This document shows positions 37,101 through 45,793 of a stretch of 64,000 bases of DNA, piece after piece. The stretch lies in NCBI RefSeq assembly GCF_018736045.1, contig NZ_CP076133.1, forward strand, positions 682,001 to 746,000, in the 5' to 3' direction. The notes under the pieces were generated by a model, which was not told where the DNA came from, ran no database searches, and saw only the letters and a list, made by a program, of their open reading frames with translations. Both the position numbers and the translations under genes were made by a program. Each line of letters starts with the position of its first letter. Positions within the stretch are counted from its first letter, which is position 1. Source of the DNA: Flammeovirga yaeyamensis (GTDB lineage Bacteria; Bacteroidota; Bacteroidia; Cytophagales; Flammeovirgaceae).

Positions 37101-40100
37101 TAAACTCTAGAACAACAGAAGACCTTATTATTAGATATACTCCATCGATTACAGGTAATACAAATGAGGTATTAACGATTACTGATGGTCACGGTCAAGA
37201 GCGTAAAATCAATTTATTTGGTAATGGAGAATCTCCATCTGAAATCAATATTACGCCAGCGAATCAAACACATTTAATGACAATCGGAGAAGAGAAGTCA
37301 AGCTCAGTTGTTATTGAAAACACAGGTAATTATCCATTAGAATTTAATATTCCAAAATACTCTAAGAATAGTATTACAGGTCACGAGTTTGGTTACTCAT
37401 GGGATGTTAGAACGGATGATTTCCGTTGGGATGAATTAGATGGTCAAGAAGGAACAGTAGATGTAACTCATCACTTTAAGGACAATGGTTTCTTGGATTT
37501 TGTGACAGTACCTTTAACATTCAAGTTCCCATTCTACAATGAATTGGTAGATACTTTATACATGTCGCATGTTGGTATGGTTGCTTTGGATACTAAAGAT
37601 CCTGTGAACGGTTCTTGGGGTAAATTTTTAGGTTCTAGTTTCACATCAAATGGTTATTTCGCCCCATGGTATGATTACTTCAACTTAAAAGCTTCGACTA
37701 AACTTTTATACAAAGTTTTTGATGATCATGTGATTTTCGAATACAAAGAAGTATACTCAAAAACTCAAATTGGAGAATCGGGTGACCCTCTAACATTCCA
37801 ATTAGCGATCTTTCACGATGGTCATGCAGAAATGAGATACTTGGATATTAGTTATTCGAATGCACAATCTGTCTTCCCTATGTTGGGTATGGAAAGCCCT
37901 GACAAAGAAGATGGTATCTACTTCCAAGATTATACAGGTCAACCTGAATTATTATTTAAAAGTCAATGGACAAATGTATGGATTGATATCACTTACCCTG
38001 GTCCACAGATTATTAAAAATCTTTCGCAAACAAGTGGTTTTGTTGGTGTAGGTGAATCGGTTGAAATTACTTTTGACGTTACAACTGATGAATTGGTTGA
38101 AGGTGTGAATACTCAAAATATTGCAGTTGAGAATAACGATCCATTCAATTCAATTGCTCATTTCTCTGTTAACGTAGAAATTACAGATGGAGGAGACGCT
38201 ATTGTAAAAACATCGGATAACGAAATTGATTTTGGTACGTTATATCAAGGCGACAATCAGTTTAGAATGATTAATTTCTTAAACGAAGGAAATAAGAATA
38301 TTGATATTGTTTCTGCTGTATTCCAAGATGGAACATCTTTAGCTGTCGATAAATCTAATTTTGAGTTACCTGCTCGTTTGGGTACAATTGTAAGATTAGA
38401 TTTAACAACTAATGAGTTAGGTCAAGTAAACGATGTATTGACTTTCACTGATGAGATGGGTGGAGAATATATCTTTAATGTTACAGCAAACATCGTGAAA
38501 TCTCCTGCAATTGCATTGGATTATACTACTTCAGATTTCATGTTAATGTCTGGAGAACAAGATGAGATGCAAGTAACTGTATCTAACGTAGATGGTGATA
38601 CCACTTTAAGAATGTTAGTACATAGTAATGCATGGTTGTACCCTAAAGAAGAAGAAATGGCTGTAGCTTCTACAGAAATTCCATCATTCGATTACTTCTA
38701 CAAGGACAACGATAACTTCTTACAAGGTATTTCAGATCCTAATGCACCAGTATTTAATTGGATTGACATTGTTTCTAAAGACGGTGAAAAGTTAGAGTTT
38801 GATGAGTCGATTATGGCTGGTGAAATTACTTTCAAGCAACCAGTTTCTTTCTATGGTAAAACATATGAAAAAGCGTATATGGGTTACCCTGGTGTAATCA
38901 CATTTACTCGTCCTGACGGTTTCTTAACTCCAATTATCAATGAGTTTATTCCTAAGGAAGACCACTTCAACAACTTTATTGCAGTAATGTGGGGTATCAC
39001 AGGTTTCGACTACTTTGATGAAAACCCTGCTAAAGGTATCTACTTCTATGAAGATGAAGATAAAGCAATTTTCACTTACCATAGATGGGTTCACTCATTT
39101 GGTGAAGGAACGAATAGTATGATTGATGCTCAAGTGATTTTATATCACGATGGTAGAATCAAAATGCAATACAAAACGTATAATCAGGATCTTGTTGATA
39201 CTTGGAACAATGGATTGGTGATAGGTCTTGAAAACGAAGACGGTACAGAAGGTGTTTTATCAAGTTACGGTAAGCATTTAGTGAAGAATAACTTGGTTTT
39301 AGAGTACATTCCTTCAGAAGTGATTAACGTAGAAGCAGGAGAAGATAAAGTCTTAGATTATGTTGTTGATGCAGCAGATTTAAATGGTGGTAACTACCAG
39401 ACTGATCTTACTTTCCTTAACCATACTCCAGGAAAAGAAAATATTGCGATTCCTGTAACATTAGAAGTTGTAGGTACTCCAGAATTTGTTTGGGAGAATG
39501 AAGTACTTGACCTTGGAGATGTTTTATACACATCTAATATGTGGTTACAACCTGAATTCACTATTAAAAATGTTGGTACAGGTACTCTTACTTTCGAAAA
39601 AGAAGGGTTTACAGGTATTGCTTTAGCAGATTTCCAATTGCAGACTGAGGCTGTGAATGCTGAAACTGAGGTGATTGAAACAGCTTATCAATGGTTGAAT
39701 TTAGAGTTCTTATTCAAATGGAAAGAAATCTGTAATGGAGCTCCAGATCCTTGGGGAGGTTGTTTCGGAGATATTGAAGTTGTTGAAGGTGAATATCATT
39801 TTGTATTACCAGCTTTAGATCCACAAGAAGAATATAATGCAAAAGTAATTTTAAAACCTCAAGCTCCAGGAGCATTTGAGCAAACAATTACTTATACTTT
39901 GAATGGTGTTGAGCACGATCTTACAATCAAAGCAAACCTATTCGAACCTCCAGTATTCGAAAGTGATGTAGCTGATACTTTATCGGTTATGGCGATGAAT
40001 TTAGAGCATACTGAAACGCAAACTTTTGAAATCTCTAACGAGAATGGTAGTTCAGCTTTAGAATATCAATTTGAGATTGAATACAATTATGAAGGTGAGA

Positions 40101-41746
40101 ACACAATGAATAATATGAGTGCTTTTGCAGCAAACTCATTGTTAGTAATGCCAGAAATTGCATCATTCGCTTCAGTAGGAAACTCAATTGATCACTCAGA
40201 ATTTGCTCAAGCATTGTACTATGGAGATATAGATGGTACAAAACAGACTTCATTAGGCTATGGTGGCGGTCAGTCACTAACATCAGTAACAAGATTTGAT
40301 GCACCTGAAAATGGAATTGACTTATCACATGTTGCTACTTGGTACGTTCCAACTGGAGCAGCCAATGCAGATGTTGTTGTGGAAATCTTCTCAGGTACAA
40401 TAGATAATATGGTTTCTCTGCATAAAGAAACATTCACTACTGAATCTGAAGCAAGTGACGATACTGGTGAATTCCAATTATTTGAGCTTTCTGAAGTAAT
40501 TACATTCTTCCCTGGAGAGAACATTTTTATCACATTTACTTATGATCAGTTCTCAAATTATCCTCAAGGAATGAAATCTATTGATCAGCCAATTCCTAAT
40601 ACATTCTATATTCCTACAGAATCGGGATTAGTAGATTTATCTACCGATTCAAGATTCGATCTCCTAGCATTCATGGTAAGAGGTTTTGGTAAGAATGAAG
40701 TTTCTGGTACTTGGTTCTCTTTAGATCAAACTGAAGGAACAGTAGAAATGGGAGAGTCGGCAACGATTACTGCAACATTTAATGCAGCTTACAACAGAGG
40801 AAGAAACGATCTCTTAGCTAAAGTGAATATAAATACAAACGATCCATCGGTTTCAGAAGATGCTACTAGCTTCATGGCAAAAATGAATATCAACCATGCG
40901 CCACAAGCAATAGAAACACCTTCTTTAATCAAGATGAACGAAGGAGATACGGCCACGGTAACATTATCGTTTACCGACATGGAAGGGCACGCTTTTACAT
41001 TAGCTGTAGAGGACCTAAATGATCTTGGAACATTTGAAATAGATGATGCGGATTTAAACTTAACGATTACTCCAAGTTATGATCATGCGGGAACTCATAG
41101 TTTCAATGTAATTGCAGAAGATGAACATGGTATGACTTCTACAACTGAGTTATCTGTAGAAGTAGCGAATGTTAACCGTGCTCCTGAAGGTGTAGAATTC
41201 GATACATTACGCTTGTCGGTAGGTGAAGTATTCTACCTAGAAGACTCTGAAGTATTCTCTGATCCTGATGGTGACGTTTTAACTTTTGGTATTGCAGACA
41301 ATAATGACGGAGTGGTACTAACGGGCCACGCGAATGCAGAGTTTATTATTTCGGCAATCAAAGAAGGAATTACAGAAGTAGCAGTATTGGCTACCGATCC
41401 TGAAGATGCAACGGCTATTCAAATCATTCCAGTAGTAGTTACTGCCGGAGGTGATGATGTAACCAATGTTGTAACGGATCAAGTTGGACAGCTTTACGAG
41501 CTATTCAACTACCCTAACCCAGTACAAAGCAATACTATTTTGAGTTTCAACCTTCCTCAACAATCTGAGGTTGAAATCGCAATCTTTAGTACTGAAGGAA
41601 GAAAAGTGGATCATTTATCACTTGGTACTCTTCCTGTAGGACATCAAAAAGTAGATTATAACACAGATAAATTACAATCTGGCGTTTACATCTACACTCT
41701 AATTGTTGATGGCCAAGCAAAGGTATTTAGTAGGTTGATAAAATAA
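34115..41746 (+). CDS. giant T9SS-exported subtilisin-like protease
   Basis: 2543 residues. Signal peptide (residues 1-20), pro-region (~21-165), S8 catalytic domain with Asp208 (SIHDAGVD), His263 (DHGTHVAGT), oxyanion Asn371 (FASGND) and Ser441 (GTSMACPH). Then a fibronectin type III-like domain (~512-607), long beta-sandwich repeats in which ENTGNYPLEFNI-like units recur, cadherin/Ig-like units (~2250-2440), and a C-terminal type-A T9SS sorting domain (last ~80 residues: FNYPNPVQSNTILSFNLP, GVYIYTLIVDGQAKVFSRLIK). It should be secreted or surface-attached. Paralogue of the gene at 1-5886. Confidence 0.97.
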   Translation: MRKLSLFFLLWVGVFFSTLAQNEIRSYNARGEAQGVIRVKFTESATAQLQTATPTSKSTARLGIASFDAVAQQFQGHDLKRLFPEDSKYEHKLRKHGLHLWYELTYDASTDVQNVIAALNNVAEVDLSEPILEKRIIGGEGEAKVLSKTEIAKIQATQSGMNDPLLDKQWHYFNTSDNETIRPDASINLDKAWEEVTGTPNVVISIHDAGVDITHEDLINNLWVNQGEVDGAEGVDNDGNGYANDLHGYNFAGNTSAITPMDHGTHVAGTVAATNNNGIGVAGVAGGSGNNDGVRLMVCQILSENGGGNIENSYVYAANNGAVISQNSWGYLNPDYYEQSVLDAIDYFIAEAGDFEGSPMKGGVVIFASGNDNVSQPYYPARYEPVIAVGSTGADRKKAHYSNYGDWVDISAPGGETIETLSLGVLSTLPQNEYGYMQGTSMACPHVAGIAGLVTSKLGGPEFSQDVLKSHLLNAGVSLEDTEPNYAPVLGRGLIDASIAIRENEGVGPDAVTGIEVLAKSNDFIELSWTVPADADDEKASKYIIYLSEGTFNEATATQYTTFSSGDVGSEVIYRIEGLKTETDYQLGIKAFDHWANPSVMSEIMSVSTNQGPEMTYPEAPNSWSHAIDLTGDITEVSELTAEFEIGNTNDAYLEWSLETRQENFYIKTWSAISTGVSTQSSVQPLSLNRVVPMEEIRNEDREPLHEFTTEYLSYTNGFIARYVVGHPDLSLSNITASAFVVEDPNGFNLTELDVYLNDLTEGHATYEVYKGPQLSQAELVYSTEIENTYQGSHVVYIDNNESIFFPTGEVLWLVVKVPAGNLYPIGISESNGHENAMNYQWMSFDGGKSFLPIEMALGESGYSFTQGAKTGKEYQGDFISLSPYEGSINGVGTQKVTFTADITEIKNGYVNSNILIKSNDPNQQDARIKTQVNVTGHLPDLSVPGIANFGSVQLGREKDLVIKMENYGYGPFKGYISYDGLDGTDFEILERPYLVNSRTTEDLIIRYTPSITGNTNEVLTITDGHGQERKINLFGNGESPSEINITPANQTHLMTIGEEKSSSVVIENTGNYPLEFNIPKYSKNSITGHEFGYSWDVRTDDFRWDELDGQEGTVDVTHHFKDNGFLDFVTVPLTFKFPFYNELVDTLYMSHVGMVALDTKDPVNGSWGKFLGSSFTSNGYFAPWYDYFNLKASTKLLYKVFDDHVIFEYKEVYSKTQIGESGDPLTFQLAIFHDGHAEMRYLDISYSNAQSVFPMLGMESPDKEDGIYFQDYTGQPELLFKSQWTNVWIDITYPGPQIIKNLSQTSGFVGVGESVEITFDVTTDELVEGVNTQNIAVENNDPFNSIAHFSVNVEITDGGDAIVKTSDNEIDFGTLYQGDNQFRMINFLNEGNKNIDIVSAVFQDGTSLAVDKSNFELPARLGTIVRLDLTTNELGQVNDVLTFTDEMGGEYIFNVTANIVKSPAIALDYTTSDFMLMSGEQDEMQVTVSNVDGDTTLRMLVHSNAWLYPKEEEMAVASTEIPSFDYFYKDNDNFLQGISDPNAPVFNWIDIVSKDGEKLEFDESIMAGEITFKQPVSFYGKTYEKAYMGYPGVITFTRPDGFLTPIINEFIPKEDHFNNFIAVMWGITGFDYFDENPAKGIYFYEDEDKAIFTYHRWVHSFGEGTNSMIDAQVILYHDGRIKMQYKTYNQDLVDTWNNGLVIGLENEDGTEGVLSSYGKHLVKNNLVLEYIPSEVINVEAGEDKVLDYVVDAADLNGGNYQTDLTFLNHTPGKENIAIPVTLEVVGTPEFVWENEVLDLGDVLYTSNMWLQPEFTIKNVGTGTLTFEKEGFTGIALADFQLQTEAVNAETEVIETAYQWLNLEFLFKWKEICNGAPDPWGGCFGDIEVVEGEYHFVLPALDPQEEYNAKVILKPQAPGAFEQTITYTLNGVEHDLTIKANLFEPPVFESDVADTLSVMAMNLEHTETQTFEISNENGSSALEYQFEIEYNYEGENTMNNMSAFAANSLLVMPEIASFASVGNSIDHSEFAQALYYGDIDGTKQTSLGYGGGQSLTSVTRFDAPENGIDLSHVATWYVPTGAANADVVVEIFSGTIDNMVSLHKETFTTESEASDDTGEFQLFELSEVITFFPGENIFITFTYDQFSNYPQGMKSIDQPIPNTFYIPTESGLVDLSTDSRFDLLAFMVRGFGKNEVSGTWFSLDQTEGTVEMGESATITATFNAAYNRGRNDLLAKVNINTNDPSVSEDATSFMAKMNINHAPQAIETPSLIKMNEGDTATVTLSFTDMEGHAFTLAVEDLNDLGTFEIDDADLNLTITPSYDHAGTHSFNVIAEDEHGMTSTTELSVEVANVNRAPEGVEFDTLRLSVGEVFYLEDSEVFSDPDGDVLTFGIADNNDGVVLTGHANAEFIISAIKEGITEVAVLATDPEDATAIQIIPVVVTAGGDDVTNVVTDQVGQLYELFNYPNPVQSNTILSFNLPQQSEVEIAIFSTEGRKVDHLSLGTLPVGHQKVDYNTDKLQSGVYIYTLIVDGQAKVFSRLIK

Positions 41747-41779
41747 TAAGCTACTTATACTAGAATTGGATTAAGGTTA

Positions 41780-41815
41780 CCACTGCCAGGATTTTCCCGG
41801 CAGTGGTTTTTTTAT
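41780..41815 (+). terminator. terminator after subtilase
   Basis: CCACTGCC / GGCAGTGG stem with a 13-nt loop and a seven-base T-run, directly before the first palindromic element. Confidence 0.85.
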
Positions 41816-41816
41816 T

Positions 41817-41967
41817 ACTGGCGCAAATGTTAAGCGACTGCGTCATTTGTGCCAATAAACTTTAGAGGTCTCCCGACCTCGTGTGCTATTGTTATAATTA
41901 CACGAGGTCGGGAGACCTCTTACGTTCTTAAAGCACAAGAACCGCTACGCTAAATTCTTGCGCTAGT
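41817..41967. mobile_element. REP-like inverted dimer E1
   Basis: A 151-bp element from ACTGGCGCAA to TTGCGCTAGT. It has imperfect terminal inverted repeats, a subterminal hairpin at each end (GCGCAAATG/CATTTGTGC and GCACAAGAA/TTCTTGCGC) and a central inverted repeat built on GAGGTCTCCCGACCTCG. Its two halves are homologous in inverted orientation. First of eight full copies, most probably spread by the RAYT at 51262-51810. Confidence 0.85.
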
Positions 41968-42046
41968 TTGGTAATTTATATATATTAAATGAAAACAATT
42001 AGATAGTACTTCTTATTCTACTAGTATCCATTAAAAACCCATAAAC

Positions 42047-42328
42047 ATGAAAACAGCAACTTGGAACGGCGTAGTTTTGGCCGAAAGCAATGAAACCATA
42101 GAGGTGGAAGGAAATCAATATTTCCCACCCAATTCCATCAAAAAAGAATTTTTCACCGACTCCAATTATCAAACCACTTGCCCATGGAAAGGATTGGCTT
42201 CTTATTTCAATGTTGAAGTAAACGGACAAGTAAACGATGATGCGGCTTGGTATTATAAAGAACCTAAAGAGGCTGCAAAACAAATTAAGGGATATGTGGC
42301 TTTTTGGAAAGGAGTGAAAGTGGAGTAA
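42047..42328 (+). CDS. DUF427 family protein
   Basis: 93 residues covering the whole DUF427 fold: ATWNGVVLAESNETIEVEGN, YFPPNSI, TTCPWKGLASYF, DDAAWYYKEPKEAA and VAFWKGV. The family is widespread, small and soluble, with unknown biochemical role. A truncated palindromic monomer begins at its stop codon, followed by a terminator. Confidence 0.88.
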   Translation: MKTATWNGVVLAESNETIEVEGNQYFPPNSIKKEFFTDSNYQTTCPWKGLASYFNVEVNGQVNDDAAWYYKEPKEAAKQIKGYVAFWKGVKVE

Positions 42329-42405
42329 CTGGGGCAAATGTTAAATGATAAGGTCATTTTTGCCTATAAACTTTAGAGGTCTCTTGACCTTATGTACTAT
42401 TGTAA
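42328..42405. mobile_element. REP-like monomer E2 (left half only)
   Basis: Degenerate left half of the 151-bp element (ACTGGGGCAAATGTTAA, then AGAGGTCTCTTGACCT), ending at the point that is the tip of the central hairpin in full copies. Confidence 0.7.
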
Positions 42406-42410
42406 AGAAA

Positions 42411-42443
42411 CCCCAATAAATATCCAAAAGGAACTTATTGGGG
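42411..42443. terminator. terminator between convergent genes
   Basis: CCCCAATAA / TTATTGGGG, a perfect 9-bp stem with a 15-nt loop, between the DUF427 gene and the convergent unknown gene. Confidence 0.7.
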
Positions 42444-42477
42444 TTATATATTAGTTGGGTAAAGATGCAAATGATTT

Positions 42478-43146
42478 TTAGTCTGCTTCTACTTTTTTGA
42501 TAAAAATATGTGGTAAGGCATCAGTAATACATTGATGTCCTAATTGAATAAAACGGTCGCCATTTTCTTTAATCCCAGAAATAATAATATCTCTAGGCCC
42601 TTTTAAAATGGGATCATATATTTCACCTTCATCAATAATGATAATAGAAGAACTAGACAGAGGATCTTTGTGTGTAGCGATGACTCTACCCACTCCCTCT
42701 TTAATAAGCAATCGTTGTCCAATGTTAGGTGGACTAAACCGCTCACTTACATTGATATTGGTCAAAATCCCTACGGTCTTAAATTTTGTGCTTTTATCAT
42801 AAAAGGTCTCCATTTTATTCTGTTTCGTTTTTAATCCCAGATCATCATCACCTAGAGGTCGGCCAAGAATAATAGAAGGGGTTGTACCAACACAAAACAT
42901 CCGAGGTGTTATAAAACTATTCCCTTCTTCAGTTTCTCCAAGAGCATAATATTGATGATGTAATTTTACCATTAGTTCTTCATCTTGTTGATGTGTTAAA
43001 TTCAATTCGAAAAAGGAGTTTAATCCGATAGTTTTTATTGTATATACACCAGATAACTTTGAGATAATTTCTATACGCTTTAATTCTAAATTATCGGAAT
43101 AAGCATATATGGAAACATTTTTTACCAAGACAAGCTTAGTTTGCAT
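42478..43146 (-). CDS. hypothetical cytoplasmic protein
   Basis: 222 residues, no signal peptide or transmembrane segment, beta-rich, with a Gly-rich stretch (IILGRPLGDDDLG) and a C-terminal segment ALPHIFIKKVEAD. I do not recognise a family. Good start codon and a 669-bp open frame make it likely real. Confidence 0.65.
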   Translation of the reverse strand: MQTKLVLVKNVSIYAYSDNLELKRIEIISKLSGVYTIKTIGLNSFFELNLTHQQDEELMVKLHHQYYALGETEEGNSFITPRMFCVGTTPSIILGRPLGDDDLGLKTKQNKMETFYDKSTKFKTVGILTNINVSERFSPPNIGQRLLIKEGVGRVIATHKDPLSSSSIIIIDEGEIYDPILKGPRDIIISGIKENGDRFIQLGHQCITDALPHIFIKKVEAD

Positions 43147-43598
43147 AGTATATAGAAAGTTTTACTGTAATTAGTTCATTATAGTAGTGTTTAGTACTGA
43201 AGATGATATTTGATCACTCATTGAGAATGATATTTTTGTTTTTTTGATGTCTCAAATTTCAGGTTTTTGTTTGTATTGTAGCAGGATATAAATACGTGAT
43301 TTTAGAAAAGGGGTAAAATTACCTATGCCTGAATTGGATTGATAATTAGGGAATTAAAGAATCTTGTCGAAAATTTGTTTTTGATTTATGTATTCTTTTT
43401 CTTGCGTAAGAAAATTAAACTCAATTGTAACAGATCACGAAATTTTTTTACTAAATAAAGAGTTTTTTCTAACTAAAAAAGCTACGACAAATAATTAATA
43501 CGACGCTATTCTCTTCTTTAATGTAAAACGCAATACGATAATTTTTAGAATCTCGTTGGGCTATCGTAAAAAAACTATAGTGACAAGAACAAATTAAA
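43147..43598. other. gene-free stretch with a possible toxin remnant
   Basis: 452 bp of AT-rich DNA. On the minus strand near 43586-43469 a short frame ending in a stop reads FTIAQRDSKNYRIAFYIKEE and continues with Val/Leu/Ile-rich residues. This resembles the C-terminal part of RelE/HigB-type toxins but has no start or N-terminal half. I see no promoter, repeat or other gene I can support here. Confidence 0.3.
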
Positions 43599-44426
43599 AT
43601 GAAAATCACAGCTACTAATTACTTTTTAAGCCTACTAATTGGCATTTCTTTTTTCACATCATGTACCACACAGACATCTTCTAAATCAGAAGAAGTTCAA
43701 AAAGGAGCAGTCTCTTCCTTTAACGATGAAACCTCTTCTTGTAGCATCAATAAAGACCTTATCGTGCAGTGGAGTGAGGTTCGTACAAACAAAGACAGTG
43801 TAGTATCTCTATTCCAAAACCATGGCAATAGTTTTACATTCACAAAGACGATGAATAACATGCCCAAAGCAGACAGTATTATTCATGCCTATATTGGTTA
43901 TGATGCCGCTACAAACGCATTAAGTTTTACTGTTTTGACAGCGAATAGTGATACTGTGGGGAATACAAGTTGTTTGACATTTGCACCATTAAGTGCACAA
44001 AAAGATACCCTAGCAAGCTTTGAAGAAGTCAGCGAGAATAATAAAGACTCTATTTCATGGAAATTAGCGAATAAGAGAATCAACCGTTGGAGAAATGATA
44101 ACAAGAGAAACAAATGGATCGATGAATGTTTTTCTCCCAACGATTCCACTCAAGTTTTCCAAGCATTTGCAATCAATACAATTGATTTTGAATATGGTGA
44201 AGAACACCAATGTTTCCTATCATTAAAAAAGGTAATGGTAAAGGGTAAAAAACAATATCGCCCAGATTTGATCATTGTAAATACTACATCGGATGAGATT
44301 GTGAGTTTTAGTGTAAGTGCGGCAAGTGCTGATTTGGAGGATGTTACTTATCCAATACCACCTTATAAGCCTCATGGTCAATTGCAACAAAATAATTTTG
44401 GTTTATTAGAAAATCTGAACATTTAA
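43599..44426 (+). CDS. lipoprotein, divergent member of the tandem-array family
   Basis: 275 residues with a lipobox (ISFFTSCTTQ). It aligns along its length with the four 243-residue lipoproteins at 46.7-50.3 kb: HAYIGYDAATNALSFTVLTA and SDTVGNTSCL there read HAYLGYNPETESLSFTIVTA and SDTVGNTSFL. The HQCFLSLKKV block and a Pro-rich YPIPPY end are shared too. It lies upstream of the two-component genes and may be the ancestral member. Function unknown. Confidence 0.78.
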   Translation: MKITATNYFLSLLIGISFFTSCTTQTSSKSEEVQKGAVSSFNDETSSCSINKDLIVQWSEVRTNKDSVVSLFQNHGNSFTFTKTMNNMPKADSIIHAYIGYDAATNALSFTVLTANSDTVGNTSCLTFAPLSAQKDTLASFEEVSENNKDSISWKLANKRINRWRNDNKRNKWIDECFSPNDSTQVFQAFAINTIDFEYGEEHQCFLSLKKVMVKGKKQYRPDLIIVNTTSDEIVSFSVSAASADLEDVTYPIPPYKPHGQLQQNNFGLLENLNI

Positions 44427-44501
44427 AATATCGAATACTTTATATACATATCGTATTTAACACCTACAATTCTCATAATTAGTATATTAATAGTATTACC
44501 A

Positions 44502-45086
44502 ATGGGTAAAAAGATAAACAATCAGTACAAATTGTTTATTATTTATTTAATTATGAGTCTTTGTATTGATTTTTTATCAAGAATAAATGGTCATTTATTA
44601 TTTTTAAATAATCTGATTTTTTTTAACATCTTAAGTATTCTAGAAATTATTATTTTTTCATTATTCTACTCATTCTACATTAATAAAACGATTATTTATT
44701 TTGGCTTATTAATTGGTGTTTCATATTCATGTTATGAAATGTATTTGTCAAATCCATTTATAATCTCATTTTATTATTGTTATTCAAAGAATATAGTTTC
44801 GTTATTAATAATAATTTATTGTCTTATTAGAATTTTTAAAAATACTATAAATGAAAATTTGATAAAGAATAATTGTAAGGATATTATTATAACACTTTTC
44901 TTTTCTTTTGAATTTATTCTTTTATTACCTTTTAATTTTTTGATTAATTATGATCTATCAATTGCACATAATTTTTGGTTTTTAAGATTTATAATGACTT
45001 TGTTTTTTTATATTTCAATAACATATTTTATATGGCAGAATGGCAAAACCCAGAAACAATTATCAGATGGATCATCTTTTCGATAG
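44502..45086 (+). CDS. multi-pass membrane protein upstream of sensor kinase
   Basis: 194 residues, mostly hydrophobic, with about five or six transmembrane segments (LFIIYLIMSLCIDFL, IIIFSLFYSFYI, IVSLLIIIYCLIRIF, FILLLPFNFLI, FIMTLFFYISITYFI). Its last 55 bp overlap the start of the histidine kinase, so the two are translationally coupled. It may be the sensory membrane partner of that kinase; the kinase itself has only one short transmembrane helix. No family recognised. Confidence 0.7.
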   Translation: MGKKINNQYKLFIIYLIMSLCIDFLSRINGHLLFLNNLIFFNILSILEIIIFSLFYSFYINKTIIYFGLLIGVSYSCYEMYLSNPFIISFYYCYSKNIVSLLIIIYCLIRIFKNTINENLIKNNCKDIIITLFFSFEFILLLPFNFLINYDLSIAHNFWFLRFIMTLFFYISITYFIWQNGKTQKQLSDGSSFR

Positions 45087-45793
45087 TCTTTTTCTTGGTG
45101 CTATTTTCTTTTATAGTCTTATTGATAAGAGTATATTATAAAAAGGTCATTTCTTCTAAATTAGAGGAATCGAGAATAAAATTAGAGCATCAGAAAAATC
45201 TATTAGAAGTATCTATAAATACTCAGGAGAAAGAAAGAAAACGCATTGCAGCCGACTTACATGATGATGTCATTGGTAAGTTGACCGCCATAAAGATGAT
45301 GGAAGAGTTGAGACCGGAAAAGAGTGAGGAAACCATAGAGTTATTGTCTGAAAGTATTCAAACTGCTCGACGGATTTCTCATGATTTAAGTCCACCTCTT
45401 CTATCATTTAGTGCGCTTTCAACATTAATAGAAAATGCAATTACTCCTTTACAAAATCAATTAAAAATAGTTCCAATCTTTGATGTAAGAACAGTAGATA
45501 CTTTTGATGAAGAATTTAAAGTTCAGTTTATCCGAATTTTACAAGAAATCATCACAAATATTGTAAAATATGCGGATGCATCTGAAGTTGAAATTCACTT
45601 TAGACAATCCAATTTATTTACCTGCTTAAAAGTAATTGACAATGGAAAAGGGTTTGATATCAATAAAAATAAAACTGGATTAGGCCTTAAAAATATAGAG
45701 ACAAGAGTTAGTTATTTAAATGGTTTTTACCGTTTAACATCTGAAATAAACAAAGGGACTAAATCAATATTTGTGTTTAAAACCAATGAATAA
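45032..45793 (+). CDS. NarX/DesK-type (HisKA_3) sensor histidine kinase
   Basis: The ATG at 45032 (MAEWQNPETIIRW) is chosen because it leads directly into the transmembrane helix. 253 residues. One membrane helix (~11-32), then a coiled coil, dimerisation/phosphoacceptor motif QEKERKRIAADLHDD with His77, and the ATPase boxes: N box in QEIITNIVKYADA, G1 DNGKGFD and G2 GLGLKNIETRV. It should autophosphorylate and pass phosphate to the response regulator that starts immediately after its stop. No extracytoplasmic sensor domain is visible; the upstream membrane protein may supply it. Confidence 0.92.
   Translation: MAEWQNPETIIRWIIFSIVFFLVLFSFIVLLIRVYYKKVISSKLEESRIKLEHQKNLLEVSINTQEKERKRIAADLHDDVIGKLTAIKMMEELRPEKSEETIELLSESIQTARRISHDLSPPLLSFSALSTLIENAITPLQNQLKIVPIFDVRTVDTFDEEFKVQFIRILQEIITNIVKYADASEVEIHFRQSNLFTCLKVIDNGKGFDINKNKTGLGLKNIETRVSYLNGFYRLTSEINKGTKSIFVFKTNE

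Noticed and set aside
43469-43586. RelE/HigB-type toxin gene
   Set aside because: Only a C-terminal-like fragment is visible with no start; kept as a possible remnant in the gap description only.
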